Positions 1 to 8,879 of a stretch of DNA of 29,794 nucleotides are shown here, one piece after another (the first letter of the stretch is position 1; each line of letters starts with the position of its first letter). The notes beneath the pieces were generated by a model. It did no database searches. It had not been told where the DNA came from and saw nothing but the letters and a program-made list of their open reading frames with translations. The DNA lies in the NCBI GenBank assembly GCA_013824055.1, contig PNNE01000103.1, forward strand, positions 1 to 29,794. Reading direction: 5' to 3'. The stretch is from Rhodobacter sp. GTDB taxonomy: Bacteria; Pseudomonadota; Alphaproteobacteria; Rhodobacterales; Rhodobacteraceae. The position numbers were made by a program, and so were the translations under genes.

Positions 1-971
1 TCGGCATAAAGCAGCGCCAGTTCCTTGCGGATCGCGCCGGCCTGTTCGCGCATCCGCGCGTCCTTCAGCACCGCCCGCATCGTGTTCAGCGTCGCCATGC
101 AGGTGGTGGGCGAGACGATCCAGACCTTGGCCGCGAATCCCTCGCGCACGACGTCGGGAAAGTTCGCGTGCAGTTCGGCGTAGACCGCTTCCGACGGCAG
201 GAACATCAGCGCGCCATCGGCGGTCTCGCCTTCCAGGATGTATTTCTCGCTGATCGCGCGGATATGGCTGCGGACGGCGGTGCGCATCAGTTGCGCGGCC
301 TCTTGCAGCAGGCGGGGCGAGTCGGCGCGGCGCAGCGCCTCGTAGGCCTCCAGCGGGAACTTGGCGTCGATGGCAATGGGGCCGGGGGGGTTCGGCAGGT
401 GGATCAGGCAGTCGGCGCGGCGGCCGTTGGAAAGGGTGGCCTGCATCGTGTAGGCGTCCTTCGGCAGGGCCTTCTGCACGATGTCGTGCAGCTGGATTTC
501 CCCGAAGGCCCCCCGGGTCTGCTTGTTCGACAGGATGTCCTGCAGCGACAGGACATTGCCCGACAGCTTTTCGATGTTGGCCTGCGCCTTGTCGATCGTC
601 GCCAGCCTTTGCTGAAGCTCGCCCAGTGACCGCGCCGTCCGCGTCGAAGTCCCGTGCAGGGCTTCGGTCATCTGGCGCTGCACTTCGGCCAGGCGGCTCT
701 CCATCACCTGCAGCATCGCGGTCTGGCTGACGGCCTGGGTTTCCGAGACGTGGTGCAGGCCACCGGCAAGCCGCTCCTGCCCGTCACCCAGGGCTTGCAG
801 GCGCGAGGAGAGCCAGGACACCTCGCGCATCAGCGGCGCGGCGGTCGAGGAGGCCCGGGCGGCGGCGCGCAGGATCAGCACCAGGAACACCAGCAGCACC
901 AGCGCAGCCCCGCCGAGAAGCAGGATCTCGGGCGAGTTCCACGCATGGCTCTGGCCGAACAGCGAGATCAT
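1..971 (-). CDS. rmuC: DNA recombination protein RmuC, 3' part cut by window edge
   Basis: I translated this frame by hand on the minus strand. About 323 codons are present and the C-terminus lies off the left edge. A membrane helix (about residues 15-36) precedes a long Gln/Glu/Leu-rich coiled-coil-like stretch (about 45-135). The RmuC nuclease-like core follows, with the family signatures IDAKFPLEAY and, further on, FLPSEAVYAE and SPTTCMATL. RmuC proteins are predicted membrane-anchored nucleases that limit DNA rearrangement at inverted repeats; the exact reaction is poorly defined. The ATG overlaps the mutL stop as ATGA (968-971), so the two genes are probably cotranscribed and translationally coupled, placing rmuC with mismatch repair. 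The start is well supported by this overlap. Confidence 0.93.
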   Translation of the reverse strand, partial: MISLFGQSHAWNSPEILLLGGAALVLLVFLVLILRAAARASSTAAPLMREVSWLSSRLQALGDGQERLAGGLHHVSETQAVSQTAMLQVMESRLAEVQRQMTEALHGTSTRTARSLGELQQRLATIDKAQANIEKLSGNVLSLQDILSNKQTRGAFGEIQLHDIVQKALPKDAYTMQATLSNGRRADCLIHLPNPPGPIAIDAKFPLEAYEALRRADSPRLLQEAAQLMRTAVRSHIRAISEKYILEGETADGALMFLPSEAVYAELHANFPDVVREGFAAKVWIVSPTTCMATLNTMRAVLKDARMREQAGAIRKELALLYA

Positions 972-2803
972 CGGCGGCCAAACAGCCGTTCGATGTCGTG
1001 CAGCGACAGTTCCACATAGGTGGGCCGTCCGTGGTTGCACTGGCCGGACAGCGGTGTCGCCTCCATCTCGCGCAGCAGGGCGTTCATTTCCTCGGGTCGC
1101 ATCTGGCGGCCCGAGCGGACCGAGCCGTGGCAGGCCATGCGCGACAGGAGCGCGTCGATCCTGGCGCGGACCAGCTGGCTGTCGCCGCTGTCGGCCAGTT
1201 CGTCGAGGATGTCGCGGATCAGCGCCGCGCCGTTGACCGGACCCAGGACCGCGGGCGTTTCGCGGATCGCCACGGCATTGCCGCCGAAGGGTTCGATGCC
1301 GAGGCCGACCTCGGCCAGCGCCGGGGCTGCGTCCAGAAGGCGGGCGGCGTCCGTCGGGGAAAGCTCGACGATCTCGGGGATCAGCAGCGCCTGGGCGCGG
1401 ATGCCGGTCTCGGCCAGCTGGCGTTTCAGGCGTTCGTAGACCAGGCGCTCGTGGGCGGCGTGCTGGTCGACGATGACAATGCCGGTGGCGGTCTGGGCGA
1501 CGATGTAGTTTTCGTGCACCTGGGCGCGGGCGGCACCGAGGGGGTGCGCCTGGGGCTGCTCGTCGTGCGGCTGCGCCTTCTCCTCGCGGGGGGGGGCGAA
1601 GGCGGCGGCCTGGGGGGCCTCGGCAAAGCCGGGGGCCTGGAAGGCATAGGCGCGGGCGAAACTGGCCGGGCTGGGGCGGTCCATCTGGTAGACGCGCGCC
1701 GGTTCGGGGCGGAACGCGTCCAGCGTGGCCGCGCCCAGAGTGGAAGACGCGCGGTGGCCGGCGCCGGTCAGCGCGGATTTGAGCGCGGTGATGATCAGGC
1801 TGCGGGCCGCGTCGGGTTCGCGGAAGCGGACCTCGGCCTTGGCGGGGTGCACGTTCACATCGACGCGCTGCGGGTCGGCGATCAGGTTCAGCACCGCAGC
1901 GGGGTGGCGGTCACGGCTGAGGACGTCGAAATAGGCGGCGCGGAGGGCACCGTAAAGCATCCGGTCCAGCACGGGCCGCCCGTTGACGAACAGGTATTGC
2001 TGCGCTGACGACCCGCGCGAATAGGTCGGCAGCGCGGCATAGCCCTGCAGCCGCAACCCCTCGCGTTCGGCGTCGATGCGCAGGGCGTTGTCGGTGAAGT
2101 CACGGCCGATGACAGAGGCCAGGCGGGATTGCAGCGCATCAAAGAGGTCGCCACTTGCCGGATCGGCGCGGAACAGGGTCCGCGCCTCGCCCCCCGTCAC
2201 GTCGCGCAGGGTGAAGCCCACCAGCGGTTCGGCCATCGCCAGACGGCGGATCACTTCCGTGACGGCCTGCAGCTCGGCGCGGTCCGATCGCAGGAATTTC
2301 AGCCGGGCCGGCGTGGCGAAGAACAGGTCGCGAAGCTCGACCACGGTGCCACGGGTCAACGCCGCAGGGCGCACCGGCGACAGGCGGCTGCCCTCGCAGG
2401 CGATCTGCGCCGCCTCGCCCTCGGCCCGGCTGGTGATCGTCAGCCGCCCCACGGCGCCCAGGCTGGGAAGCGCCTCACCCCGGAAGCCGAAGCTGCGGAT
2501 GTCCAGCAGATCCGAGCCGTCGATCTTTGACGTCGCATGGCGCGACAGGGCCAGGGGCAGGTCCCCGGCCGTCATGCCGCAGCCGTCATCGGTGACCCGG
2601 ACCAGCGTCTTGCCGCCATCGGCGATGTCGACCTGAATCCGCGACGCCCCGGCGTCCAGGGCGTTTTCGACCAGCTCCTTCACCGCCGAGGCGGGACGCT
2701 CCACCACCTCACCGGCGGCAATGCGGTTGATCGCGGCCTCGTCCAGTTGCCGGATGACCGGACGGCCCTGCGCGCCCGTTATCTTGGGGGTGAAAAGCGT
2801 CAT
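968..2803 (-). CDS. mutL: DNA mismatch repair protein MutL
   Basis: The 611-residue protein couples MutS mismatch recognition to strand processing. The N-terminal GHKL ATPase shows ENALDAG (about 46-52), DDGCGM (72-77), ATSKI (90-94) and GFRGEAL (106-112). The C-terminal half carries DQHAAHERLVYE (from about 446), which fits the DQHA-x2-E-x4-E metal-dependent endonuclease motif, plus ACHGS (about 557) and CNHGRP (about 589). This is the MutL type of bacteria lacking MutH, so it probably nicks DNA itself. A Pro/Ala/Gln-rich linker joins the two halves. I chose the ATG at 2803 because the protein aligns with the family from MTLF; the frame continues upstream but that extension is not MutL-like. 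No strong ribosome binding site is visible. It lies upstream of rmuC and is divergent from sbtA across 139 bases. Confidence 0.96.
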   Translation of the reverse strand: MTLFTPKITGAQGRPVIRQLDEAAINRIAAGEVVERPASAVKELVENALDAGASRIQVDIADGGKTLVRVTDDGCGMTAGDLPLALSRHATSKIDGSDLLDIRSFGFRGEALPSLGAVGRLTITSRAEGEAAQIACEGSRLSPVRPAALTRGTVVELRDLFFATPARLKFLRSDRAELQAVTEVIRRLAMAEPLVGFTLRDVTGGEARTLFRADPASGDLFDALQSRLASVIGRDFTDNALRIDAEREGLRLQGYAALPTYSRGSSAQQYLFVNGRPVLDRMLYGALRAAYFDVLSRDRHPAAVLNLIADPQRVDVNVHPAKAEVRFREPDAARSLIITALKSALTGAGHRASSTLGAATLDAFRPEPARVYQMDRPSPASFARAYAFQAPGFAEAPQAAAFAPPREEKAQPHDEQPQAHPLGAARAQVHENYIVAQTATGIVIVDQHAAHERLVYERLKRQLAETGIRAQALLIPEIVELSPTDAARLLDAAPALAEVGLGIEPFGGNAVAIRETPAVLGPVNGAALIRDILDELADSGDSQLVRARIDALLSRMACHGSVRSGRQMRPEEMNALLREMEATPLSGQCNHGRPTYVELSLHDIERLFGRR

Positions 2804-2942
2804 GCCGCTATCTGTAGCAGGCGTACCTGAGTCGGGGAAGAACGAAACCGGACTGGCGGCTTCGGACTTGCGCTTTGTCCGGCTTGCGTCATACCGAAAG
2901 GAAAAGGCGCGCTGAACGCCAGCAACGTCAAGGGGGACGGAC

Positions 2943-3920
2943 ATGCAGGATATCCTGGCGCTCGCCGGCGCCAATCTTCTGACGCCGATGATCCTGTGCT
3001 TTGCACTTGGTCTCTTCGCGGCGCTGGCCCGCAGCGAGTTGTCGATCCCCGAAGCGGTGGCGAAGGGAATGTCGATCTACCTGCTCTTCGCCATCGGCTT
3101 CAAGGGCGGGGTCGCTGTCGCCGATCACGGGCTGGATGCGACGCTGATCGCGGCGCTGGTTGCCGGGCTGGTCCTGTCCTTCATCATCCCGTTCGCCGCA
3201 TTTGCCCTGCTGAAGGTGATGACCCGGCTGTCGCCAACCGATGCCGCCGCCGTCGCCGCGCATTACGGCTCGATCTCGATCGTGACCTTCGTCACCGGGT
3301 CCGCGGTCGTGCAGTCCGCCGGGCTGGTGGCCGAGGGGTACATGGTCGCCGTCGCCGCCGCGATGGAGGCCCCGGCGATCATCGCGGCGCTGTACCTCGT
3401 CTCGCGCTCGGGCGGGCGGACCGAGAAGATCGATGCCGATCTCTGGCGCGAGATCCTGCTGAACGGGTCGATCGTGCTTCTGGTCGGCTCGTTCCTGATC
3501 GGCTTTGTCACCGGAGACCCCGGCATGAAGCGGATCGAGGCGTTCATCGTGGCACCCTTCCAGGGGGTGTTGTGCCTGTTCCTGCTTGACATGGGCCTGG
3601 TGGCGGGCCGGGGGATGCGGAGCTCGAGAGGCGTGATGACGCCAGGGGTGCTGGCCTTCGGCCTGGTGATGCCGGTCGTCGGCGCCGGGTTCGGGCTGGC
3701 GGCGGGAATGATCCTTGGCCTGTCGGTGGGCGGCGTCGCACTGCTGATGATCCTTTCCGGTTCGGCGAGCTACATCGCAGTGCCCGCCGCGATGCGGGTG
3801 GCGCTGCCCGAGGCCAATCCGTCGATCTACCTCACGCTGTCGCTGGGGGTGACTTTCCCGTTCAATCTGGTGATCGGAATTCCGGCCTGGGTGGCCGTGG
3901 CACAGGCGTTGGGGGGCTGA
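2943..3920 (+). CDS. sbtA: SbtA-like sodium-dependent bicarbonate transporter
   Basis: The 325-residue protein is almost entirely hydrophobic, with about ten predicted membrane helices and a short polar loop near residues 155-165. It matches the SbtA family (sodium-dependent bicarbonate permease). Recognisable elements are HYGSISIVTF (about 107-116) in the first half and GSASYIAVPAAMR in the second, the two matching halves of the inverted-repeat fold. In cyanobacteria SbtA imports bicarbonate with sodium at the inner membrane. The next gene, one base away, is an SbtB-like PII protein, which strongly supports the assignment. A good ribosome binding site (AAGGGGG, 2930-2936) fixes the start. 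Substrate in this organism is inferred from family only; heterotrophic members may serve anaplerotic carboxylation or pH balance. Confidence 0.88.
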   Translation: MQDILALAGANLLTPMILCFALGLFAALARSELSIPEAVAKGMSIYLLFAIGFKGGVAVADHGLDATLIAALVAGLVLSFIIPFAAFALLKVMTRLSPTDAAAVAAHYGSISIVTFVTGSAVVQSAGLVAEGYMVAVAAAMEAPAIIAALYLVSRSGGRTEKIDADLWREILLNGSIVLLVGSFLIGFVTGDPGMKRIEAFIVAPFQGVLCLFLLDMGLVAGRGMRSSRGVMTPGVLAFGLVMPVVGAGFGLAAGMILGLSVGGVALLMILSGSASYIAVPAAMRVALPEANPSIYLTLSLGVTFPFNLVIGIPAWVAVAQALGG

Positions 3921-3921
3921 C

Positions 3922-4230
3922 ATGCAGACGCACAAGGCGAAACGGGTCGAGATCATCATCGAAGCCCCGATGGAAAACCGGCTTACCACCGCACTGGAAA
4001 GGGCCGGAGTCACTGGATTCACCGTCCTGCCCGTGCTCGGCGGCTCTGGTCGGTCCGGTCGCTGGACGCGCGAGGGGCAGGTCGGCCGCAGCGGCATGGT
4101 CGCCGTGGTCTGCCTTGTCCGGCCGGAAAAGCTGGACACGCTGCTCGAGGCCGCCTTCACGGTCGTCGACCGCCACATCGGCGTGATCGGCGTCATGGAT
4201 GCCGAGGTCCTGCGGGCCGATCGCTTCTGA
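3922..4230 (+). CDS. sbtB: SbtB-like PII signalling protein
   Basis: This 102-residue protein has the small ferredoxin-like fold of PII-type regulators: a first strand KRVEIIIEAP, a helix, a glycine-rich loop with GGSGRSGRW (the T-loop region, about residues 40-48) and a C-terminal VVDRHIGVIGVMDAEVL strand pair. SbtB binds adenine nucleotides, including cAMP in cyanobacteria, and gates SbtA. The C-terminal CGPxGC redox loop found in some cyanobacterial SbtB proteins is absent, as the chain ends at DRF. The gene begins one base after the sbtA stop, so the two are almost certainly cotranscribed and act together. Which nucleotide it senses here cannot be read from the sequence. Confidence 0.85.
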   Translation: MQTHKAKRVEIIIEAPMENRLTTALERAGVTGFTVLPVLGGSGRSGRWTREGQVGRSGMVAVVCLVRPEKLDTLLEAAFTVVDRHIGVIGVMDAEVLRADRF

Positions 4231-4385
4231 CGCCGGACCGGGGCACCTCCTCGTGCGACTTCGTCTTCTCGTCGGAGGACCAGCCGCGGTCAGCCACGGC
4301 AGCGGACAGAAGGCGCCAGATCCCCGGCGTCCGCGCCCAGGATATGGAGATCATGCAGGTTTTCCGTCTGGCCGCCGTGGACAGA

Positions 4386-6089
4386 TCAGGCCGCAAGCTC
4401 CCCTGACCCCACCGCATACAACCCCGCTGCCCCTTCCTTTGCCTGGGCCAGCAGACCCCCCAGCTCTGGCAGCAGCCGTCGGACCATGACCCGGGCCAGG
4501 GCCTCGCGCCCCGGATCGGCCAGCGCCGCCTTCAGGTGCGCCTGCCCGCCCAGGACCCGCGCGAAGGCCCGCAGGTAGGGGGTCGCCCCCGCGAAACGGT
4601 CGTTGAGGGGAAGCGCCAGCACCGCCTCGGTGCCTTCCCGCAGCGCCTCGGCCGCCTGCCAGACCTCGCCGGCCAGATCGGGCAGGCGGGCGCGGCCGGC
4701 TTCGGCCCCGCGCTGGACCTCGTCGATCAGCCGGAACGCCGCCTCGCCCCCATCGGCCAGCTTCCGCCCCACCAGATCCATCGCCTGGATGCCGTTGGTC
4801 CCTTCATAGATCGGCAGGATGCGTGCGTCCCGCAGGTATTGCGCCGCCCCCGTCTCTTCGATGAACCCCATGCCCCCATGCACCTGCACCCCGAGGCTCG
4901 CCACCTCGCAGGCCACATCGGTCCCGTAGGCCTTGGCGATGGGGGTCAAGAGCGCCGCGCGGGCCTGCCAGTCCGCACTGCCCGTCGCCGTCGCCATGTC
5001 GATCGCCTTGGCGCAGGCCAGCGAGATCGCGCGGGCGGCAAAGACCTCGGCCCGTGCCGTCGCCAGCATCCGGCGGACGTCGGCATGATCCAGGATCGGG
5101 CCGTCCGGCGACAGCGGCGTCGCCCCCTGGTGCCGCACCTCGGCATAGGCCTGCGCGTGCTGAAGCGCGGCCTCGGCCAGGCCCACGCCCTGAGCGGCGA
5201 CGGAAAGCCGGGCGTTGTTCATCATCGTGAACATCGCCGCCATCCCCTTGTGCGGCGCCCCCACCAGCCATCCCCTCGCGCCAGAGTACTCCATCACGCA
5301 GGTCGGGCTGCCGTGGATGCCCAGCTTGTGCTCCAGGCTGACGACACGCAGGCTGTTGCGCTCGCCAGGCTGCCCCTTGGCGTCGGGGATAAGCTTCGGG
5401 ACCATGAAAAGGCTGATCCCCTTCGTCCCCTCGGCCCCGTCCGGCAGGCGCGCGAGGACCAGGTGGCAGATGTTCGGAGTGAGGTCGCTGTCCCCCCAGG
5501 TGATGAAGATCTTCTGCCCGGTGATCGCATAGGTCCCGTCCCCGTTCGGCACCGCCTTCGTCCGCAGCGCGCCGACATCCGAACCTGCATGCGGTTCGGT
5601 CAGGTTCATCGTCCCGGACCATTCGCCCGAGGTGAGCCGGGGCAGGTAGAGGGCCTTCATCTCATCGGACGCATGATGCTCCAGCGCCTCGATCTGGCCT
5701 TTGGTCAGCAAAGGCTTCAGGTGCAGGGCCAGGCAGGCGCCGGACATCATCTCGTCGACCCCCAGCGTCAGCGAGATCGGCAGTCCCATGCCGCCGTGGT
5801 CGGGGCTGGCGGCCATGCCGACCCAGCCGCCGTCGGCAATCGCGCGGTAGCCCTCGGCAAAACCGGGCGAGGAGACGACGGTGCCGTTTTTTAGCCGCGC
5901 GGGGTGCTGGTCGCCGACCCGGTTCAGGGGCGCAAGGATGTCGGTCGACAGCCGCCCGGCCTCGGTCAGGATCGCATGGGCCAGGTCCGGCGTGGCGGCA
6001 GCGAAGCGGTCGGTCGCCGCGACCTCGGCAAAGCCCACCACGTGATCCAGGATGAAGCGGATATCCCTGACGGGTGCGCGGTAGGGCAT
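4386..6089 (-). CDS. Acyl-CoA dehydrogenase, long form
   Basis: A 567-residue FAD enzyme that introduces an alpha-beta double bond into an acyl-CoA. It is longer than the usual ~380-residue enzymes and belongs to the form with an extra C-terminal domain, which includes 3-methylmercaptopropionyl-CoA dehydrogenase (DmdC) and long-chain enzymes. Visible elements are the N-terminal MPYRAPVRDIRFILDHVVG typical of the subgroup, MNLTEPHAGSDVG (161-173), the GQKIFITWG flavin-binding strand (191-199), and HGGMGFIEETGAAQYLRDARI followed by YEGTNGIQ, whose Glu429 sits at the usual catalytic-base position. The start at 6089 has a strong AGGAGG five bases upstream. The substrate is not determinable; DmdC-like activity is one possibility in this order of bacteria. 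It stands alone, convergent with sbtB and divergent from tsaC. Confidence 0.92.
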   Translation of the reverse strand: MPYRAPVRDIRFILDHVVGFAEVAATDRFAAATPDLAHAILTEAGRLSTDILAPLNRVGDQHPARLKNGTVVSSPGFAEGYRAIADGGWVGMAASPDHGGMGLPISLTLGVDEMMSGACLALHLKPLLTKGQIEALEHHASDEMKALYLPRLTSGEWSGTMNLTEPHAGSDVGALRTKAVPNGDGTYAITGQKIFITWGDSDLTPNICHLVLARLPDGAEGTKGISLFMVPKLIPDAKGQPGERNSLRVVSLEHKLGIHGSPTCVMEYSGARGWLVGAPHKGMAAMFTMMNNARLSVAAQGVGLAEAALQHAQAYAEVRHQGATPLSPDGPILDHADVRRMLATARAEVFAARAISLACAKAIDMATATGSADWQARAALLTPIAKAYGTDVACEVASLGVQVHGGMGFIEETGAAQYLRDARILPIYEGTNGIQAMDLVGRKLADGGEAAFRLIDEVQRGAEAGRARLPDLAGEVWQAAEALREGTEAVLALPLNDRFAGATPYLRAFARVLGGQAHLKAALADPGREALARVMVRRLLPELGGLLAQAKEGAAGLYAVGSGELAA

Positions 6090-6194
6090 CGGGGCCTCCT
6101 GGGTCAAAGCTTGGCAAGACGGGGCTGGCTTGTGGGCGGCCCGTCGCAAGGCTATTGCATTCGCCGAACCCATCAAGTTGGACGCTGCGTCACC

Positions 6195-7205
6195 ATGACC
6201 GGAACCCTAGCCCCAGGCGATGCCGGGATCGCCGAAGCCGCGCGGCTGCTGTCGGCGGGCGAGCTGGTCGCCTTCCCGACCGAGACGGTCTACGGGCTGG
6301 GCGGAGATGCGCGATCCGACCGGGCGGTGGCGCGGATCTACGAGGCGAAGGGGCGGCCAAGCTTCAACCCGCTGATCGTCCACCTGCCCGATCTTGTCGC
6401 GGTGGAAAAGATCGCGCACGTTGGACCCAAGGCGCGGATGCTGGCGCAGGCCTTCTGGCCGGGGCCGCTGACTCTGGTGCTGCCCGTGCGGGAGCGGGCG
6501 GGGCTATCGCCTCTGGTGACGGCGGGGCTGCCGACGGTGGCCGTGCGGATCCCGGCGCATCCGCTGGCGCAACGGCTGCTTCGGGCGTTCGGGGGCCCGC
6601 TTGCGGCACCGTCCGCCAACCCCTCGGGACGGGTGTCCCCCACCGAGGCCGCGCATGTGCTGGAGGGTCTGACGGGCCGGATCGCGGCGGTGCTGGATGG
6701 CGGTCCCTGCGCGGTGGGGCTGGAGTCGACCATCGTCCTGGCCGACCCCCAGCCGGTGCTGCTGCGCCCCGGCGGAGTGCCGGTGGAGGCGCTGGAAGCA
6801 GCCCTGGGCGAGCCGCTGGCAACCGGCGGCGACGCGGGAAAGCCGACGTCTCCGGGCCAGCTGGCCTCGCACTACGCCCCCGATGCCGCCCTGCGGCTTG
6901 ACGCGACCGAGGCGCGGCCGGGTGAGGTTCTGGTCGGCTTCGGGCCGGTGACGGGCGCCTTGTCGCTGTCCGAGACCGGCGATCTGGTCGAGGCGGCGGC
7001 CAGGCTGTTCCAGCTGCTGCGCGAGGCGGACCGGCTGGCGGGGCCGGGCGGGCGCATCGCCTTTGCCCCGGTGCCCGAAACGGGGCTGGGCCGCGCGATC
7101 AATGACCGGCTGCGGCGGGCGGCGGCTCCGCGCGGCGTCCAGCCCGCCACCTCGGCGTCACACCCGCGCGGTCCGGTGGGCGAGACAGCAAAGTTTCCCC
7201 GTTAA
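6195..7205 (+). CDS. tsaC: L-threonylcarbamoyladenylate synthase (Sua5/TsaC2 type)
   Basis: The 336-residue protein makes threonylcarbamoyl-AMP from threonine, bicarbonate and ATP, the first step of t6A formation at position 37 of ANN-decoding tRNAs. The YrdC domain shows PTETVYGLGGDA (28-39), KGRPSFNPLIVH (52-63), SANPSGRVSPT (140-150) and STIV (178-181). The Sua5 C-terminal domain follows a linker and begins near PGQLASHYAPDA, so this is the long two-domain form rather than the short TsaC. The frame is open well upstream, but the ATG at 6195 is where family similarity begins. It is an essential housekeeping gene in most bacteria. The promoter probably lies in the 105 bases between it and the divergent acyl-CoA dehydrogenase gene. 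Confidence 0.93.
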   Translation: MTGTLAPGDAGIAEAARLLSAGELVAFPTETVYGLGGDARSDRAVARIYEAKGRPSFNPLIVHLPDLVAVEKIAHVGPKARMLAQAFWPGPLTLVLPVRERAGLSPLVTAGLPTVAVRIPAHPLAQRLLRAFGGPLAAPSANPSGRVSPTEAAHVLEGLTGRIAAVLDGGPCAVGLESTIVLADPQPVLLRPGGVPVEALEAALGEPLATGGDAGKPTSPGQLASHYAPDAALRLDATEARPGEVLVGFGPVTGALSLSETGDLVEAAARLFQLLREADRLAGPGGRIAFAPVPETGLGRAINDRLRRAAAPRGVQPATSASHPRGPVGETAKFPR

Positions 7206-7301
7206 TTTTCGGTTCACCTATGCCATATTCCTGCCGGGCCTGAGAGCCTGAGCAATCGGAAAGTCCGCCGACCAAGGCAGGACACAAAAGGGAACCGTGG
7301 A

Positions 7302-7673
7302 ATGTTTAACGAATTCAAAACCTTCATCGCGCGCGGCAACGTGATGGACCTTGCGGTCGGTGTGGTCATCGGCGCTGCCTTCACGGCCATCGTCACCTCG
7401 CTGGTCGACGACCTGATCAATCCGCTGATCGGCCTGATCGTGGGTGGCGTGGACTTCAGCGGTCTGAGCGTCGGCCTTGGTGATGCCCAGTTCATGTACG
7501 GAAACTTCATCACCGCGATCATCAAGTTCGTGATCGTGGCCTGGGTGGTGTTCCTGATCGTGAAGGCGGTGAACCGGATGATGCCGAAGAAGGAAGAGGC
7601 TCCGCCCGCTCCGACGGGTCCGTCGGACAACGAGCTGTTGAAGGAAATCCTGGCCACGCTGAAGGCCAAGTAA
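7302..7673 (+). CDS. mscL: Large-conductance mechanosensitive channel MscL
   Basis: A 123-residue inner-membrane channel subunit that opens under membrane tension to release solutes on hypo-osmotic shock. The N-terminal amphipathic segment MFNEFKTFIARGNVMDLAVG leads into TM1 (VVIGAAFTAIVTSLVDDLINPL), followed by a short periplasmic loop, TM2 (FITAIIKFVIVAWVVFLIVKAV) and a charged C-terminal helix ending LLKEILATLKAK. The length is about normal for the family. A ribosome binding site (AAGGGAA) sits upstream of the ATG. It follows tsaC by 96 bases and ends before a large inverted repeat. Confidence 0.97.
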   Translation: MFNEFKTFIARGNVMDLAVGVVIGAAFTAIVTSLVDDLINPLIGLIVGGVDFSGLSVGLGDAQFMYGNFITAIIKFVIVAWVVFLIVKAVNRMMPKKEEAPPAPTGPSDNELLKEILATLKAK

Positions 7674-7694
7674 GGCCGCAGGTCAGGGCGTCTG

Positions 7695-7740
7695 GCCGCG
7701 CAGATGGGGCACCGTGGCTCTGGTGCCCCATCTGCGCGGC
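7695..7740. terminator. Perfect 19-base inverted repeat, bidirectional terminator
   Basis: The arms 7695-7713 (GCCGCGCAGATGGGGCACC) and 7722-7740 are exact reverse complements with an 8-base loop. The repeat sits between convergent mscL and ald, 21 bases past each stop, so it could terminate both transcripts. No T-tract follows on either strand, so it is not a textbook intrinsic terminator. Confidence 0.7.
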
Positions 7741-7760
7741 AGGGCGGCGTCGTTGCGGCG

Positions 7761-8879
7761 TCAGAGCTTCAGCGCCTCTGCAGCCGCAATCGCCGGCAGG
7801 CCAAGCGCCAGGCCCACGGCGGCGTAGGTCAGCTTGCCGGCATGGACGTTCAGCCCGTGCAAGAGGTGCCGGTCGTCGGCGCAGGCCTGTTTCCAGCCCT
7901 TGTCGGCCAGGGCCAGCATGAAGGGCATCGTGGCGTTGCCCAGTGCCTGCGTCGAGGTGCGGGCGACCGCGCCGGGCATGTTGGCGACGCAGTAATGCAT
8001 GATGCCGTCGACCTCGTAGATCGGATCCTGGTGGGTGGTGGCGCGGGAGGTCTCGAAGCAGCCGCCCTGGTCGATGGCGACGTCGACCAGCGCCGCGCCG
8101 GGCTTGAGTTCTTTCAGCTGGGCCTTCGAGATCAGCTTCGGCGCCGCGGCTCCGGGGATCAGGACCGCGCCGATGATCAGGTCGGCTTCGCGGGCCAGCG
8201 AAATGGTGTTGCCGGCGCTGGCATAGGCGTTCTTGAACTGGCCGCCAAAGACATCGTCCAGATAGCGCAGCCGGTTGACCGCGCGGTCGATGACCGTGAC
8301 ATCCGCGCCCATCCCGGCGGCGACCTTGGCCGCGTGGGTCCCGACGACGCCGCCGCCGATGACCAGCACCTTGGCCGGAAGCACCCCCGGCACGCCACCC
8401 AGCAGCACACCGCGCCCGCCATTGGCCTTCTGCAGGGTCCAGGCCCCGACCTGCGGGGAAAGGCGGCCCGCAACCTCGGACATCGGGGCCAGAAGGGGCA
8501 ACCCGCCGCGGTCGTCGGTCACCGTCTCGTAGGCGATGCAGGTGGCGCCGCTGGCCAGAAGGTCGTGGGTCTGCTCCGGGTCCGGGGCGAGGTGCAGGTA
8601 GGTGAACAGGACCTGGCCTTCGCGCAGGCGCTTCCGTTCCACGGCCTGGGGCTCCTTGACCTTGACGATCATGTCGGCCCTGGCAAAGACCTCTTCCGCG
8701 GTGTCGACGATCCGGGCCCCGGCCGCGACATAATCGGCGTCGGCAAAGCCTGCGCCCATCCCGGCCTTGGTCTCGATCATCACCTCATGGCCGTGGGCCA
8801 CCGCCTCGCGCGCCGCGTCCGGGGTCATCCCGACGCGGAACTCTTGCGGCTTGATCTCTTTCGGGCATCCGATTTTCAT
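7761..8879 (-). CDS. ald: Alanine dehydrogenase
   Basis: The 372-residue enzyme interconverts L-alanine and pyruvate plus ammonia using NAD. Key residues match the characterised enzymes: Lys75 in KVKEP, His96 in YLHLA, the nucleotide-binding loop VIGGGVVG, and the VDVAIDQGG segment carrying the catalytic Asp. Length is exactly that of the family. The start at 8879 has a GGAGG ribosome binding site. An Lrp/AsnC regulator gene is divergently oriented across 140 bases; this pairing is common (AldR-type) and suggests alanine-responsive control. Confidence 0.97.
   Translation of the reverse strand: MKIGCPKEIKPQEFRVGMTPDAAREAVAHGHEVMIETKAGMGAGFADADYVAAGARIVDTAEEVFARADMIVKVKEPQAVERKRLREGQVLFTYLHLAPDPEQTHDLLASGATCIAYETVTDDRGGLPLLAPMSEVAGRLSPQVGAWTLQKANGGRGVLLGGVPGVLPAKVLVIGGGVVGTHAAKVAAGMGADVTVIDRAVNRLRYLDDVFGGQFKNAYASAGNTISLAREADLIIGAVLIPGAAAPKLISKAQLKELKPGAALVDVAIDQGGCFETSRATTHQDPIYEVDGIMHYCVANMPGAVARTSTQALGNATMPFMLALADKGWKQACADDRHLLHGLNVHAGKLTYAAVGLALGLPAIAAAEALKL

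Noticed and set aside
2928..4196. Long open frame antisense to sbtA and sbtB
   Set aside because: It is rich in Gln, Arg, His and Asp, has no family resemblance, and mirrors two recognisable genes. Long antisense frames are expected in GC-rich DNA.
4231..4385. Possible gene or remnant between sbtB and the acyl-CoA dehydrogenase gene
   Set aside because: Open frames exist on the minus strand but none has a ribosome binding site or family resemblance. An imperfect hairpin near 4247-4280 is too interrupted to call a terminator.
7239..7254. Tandem GCCTGAG direct repeat upstream of mscL
   Set aside because: Two short copies only, with no symmetry or known regulator signature.
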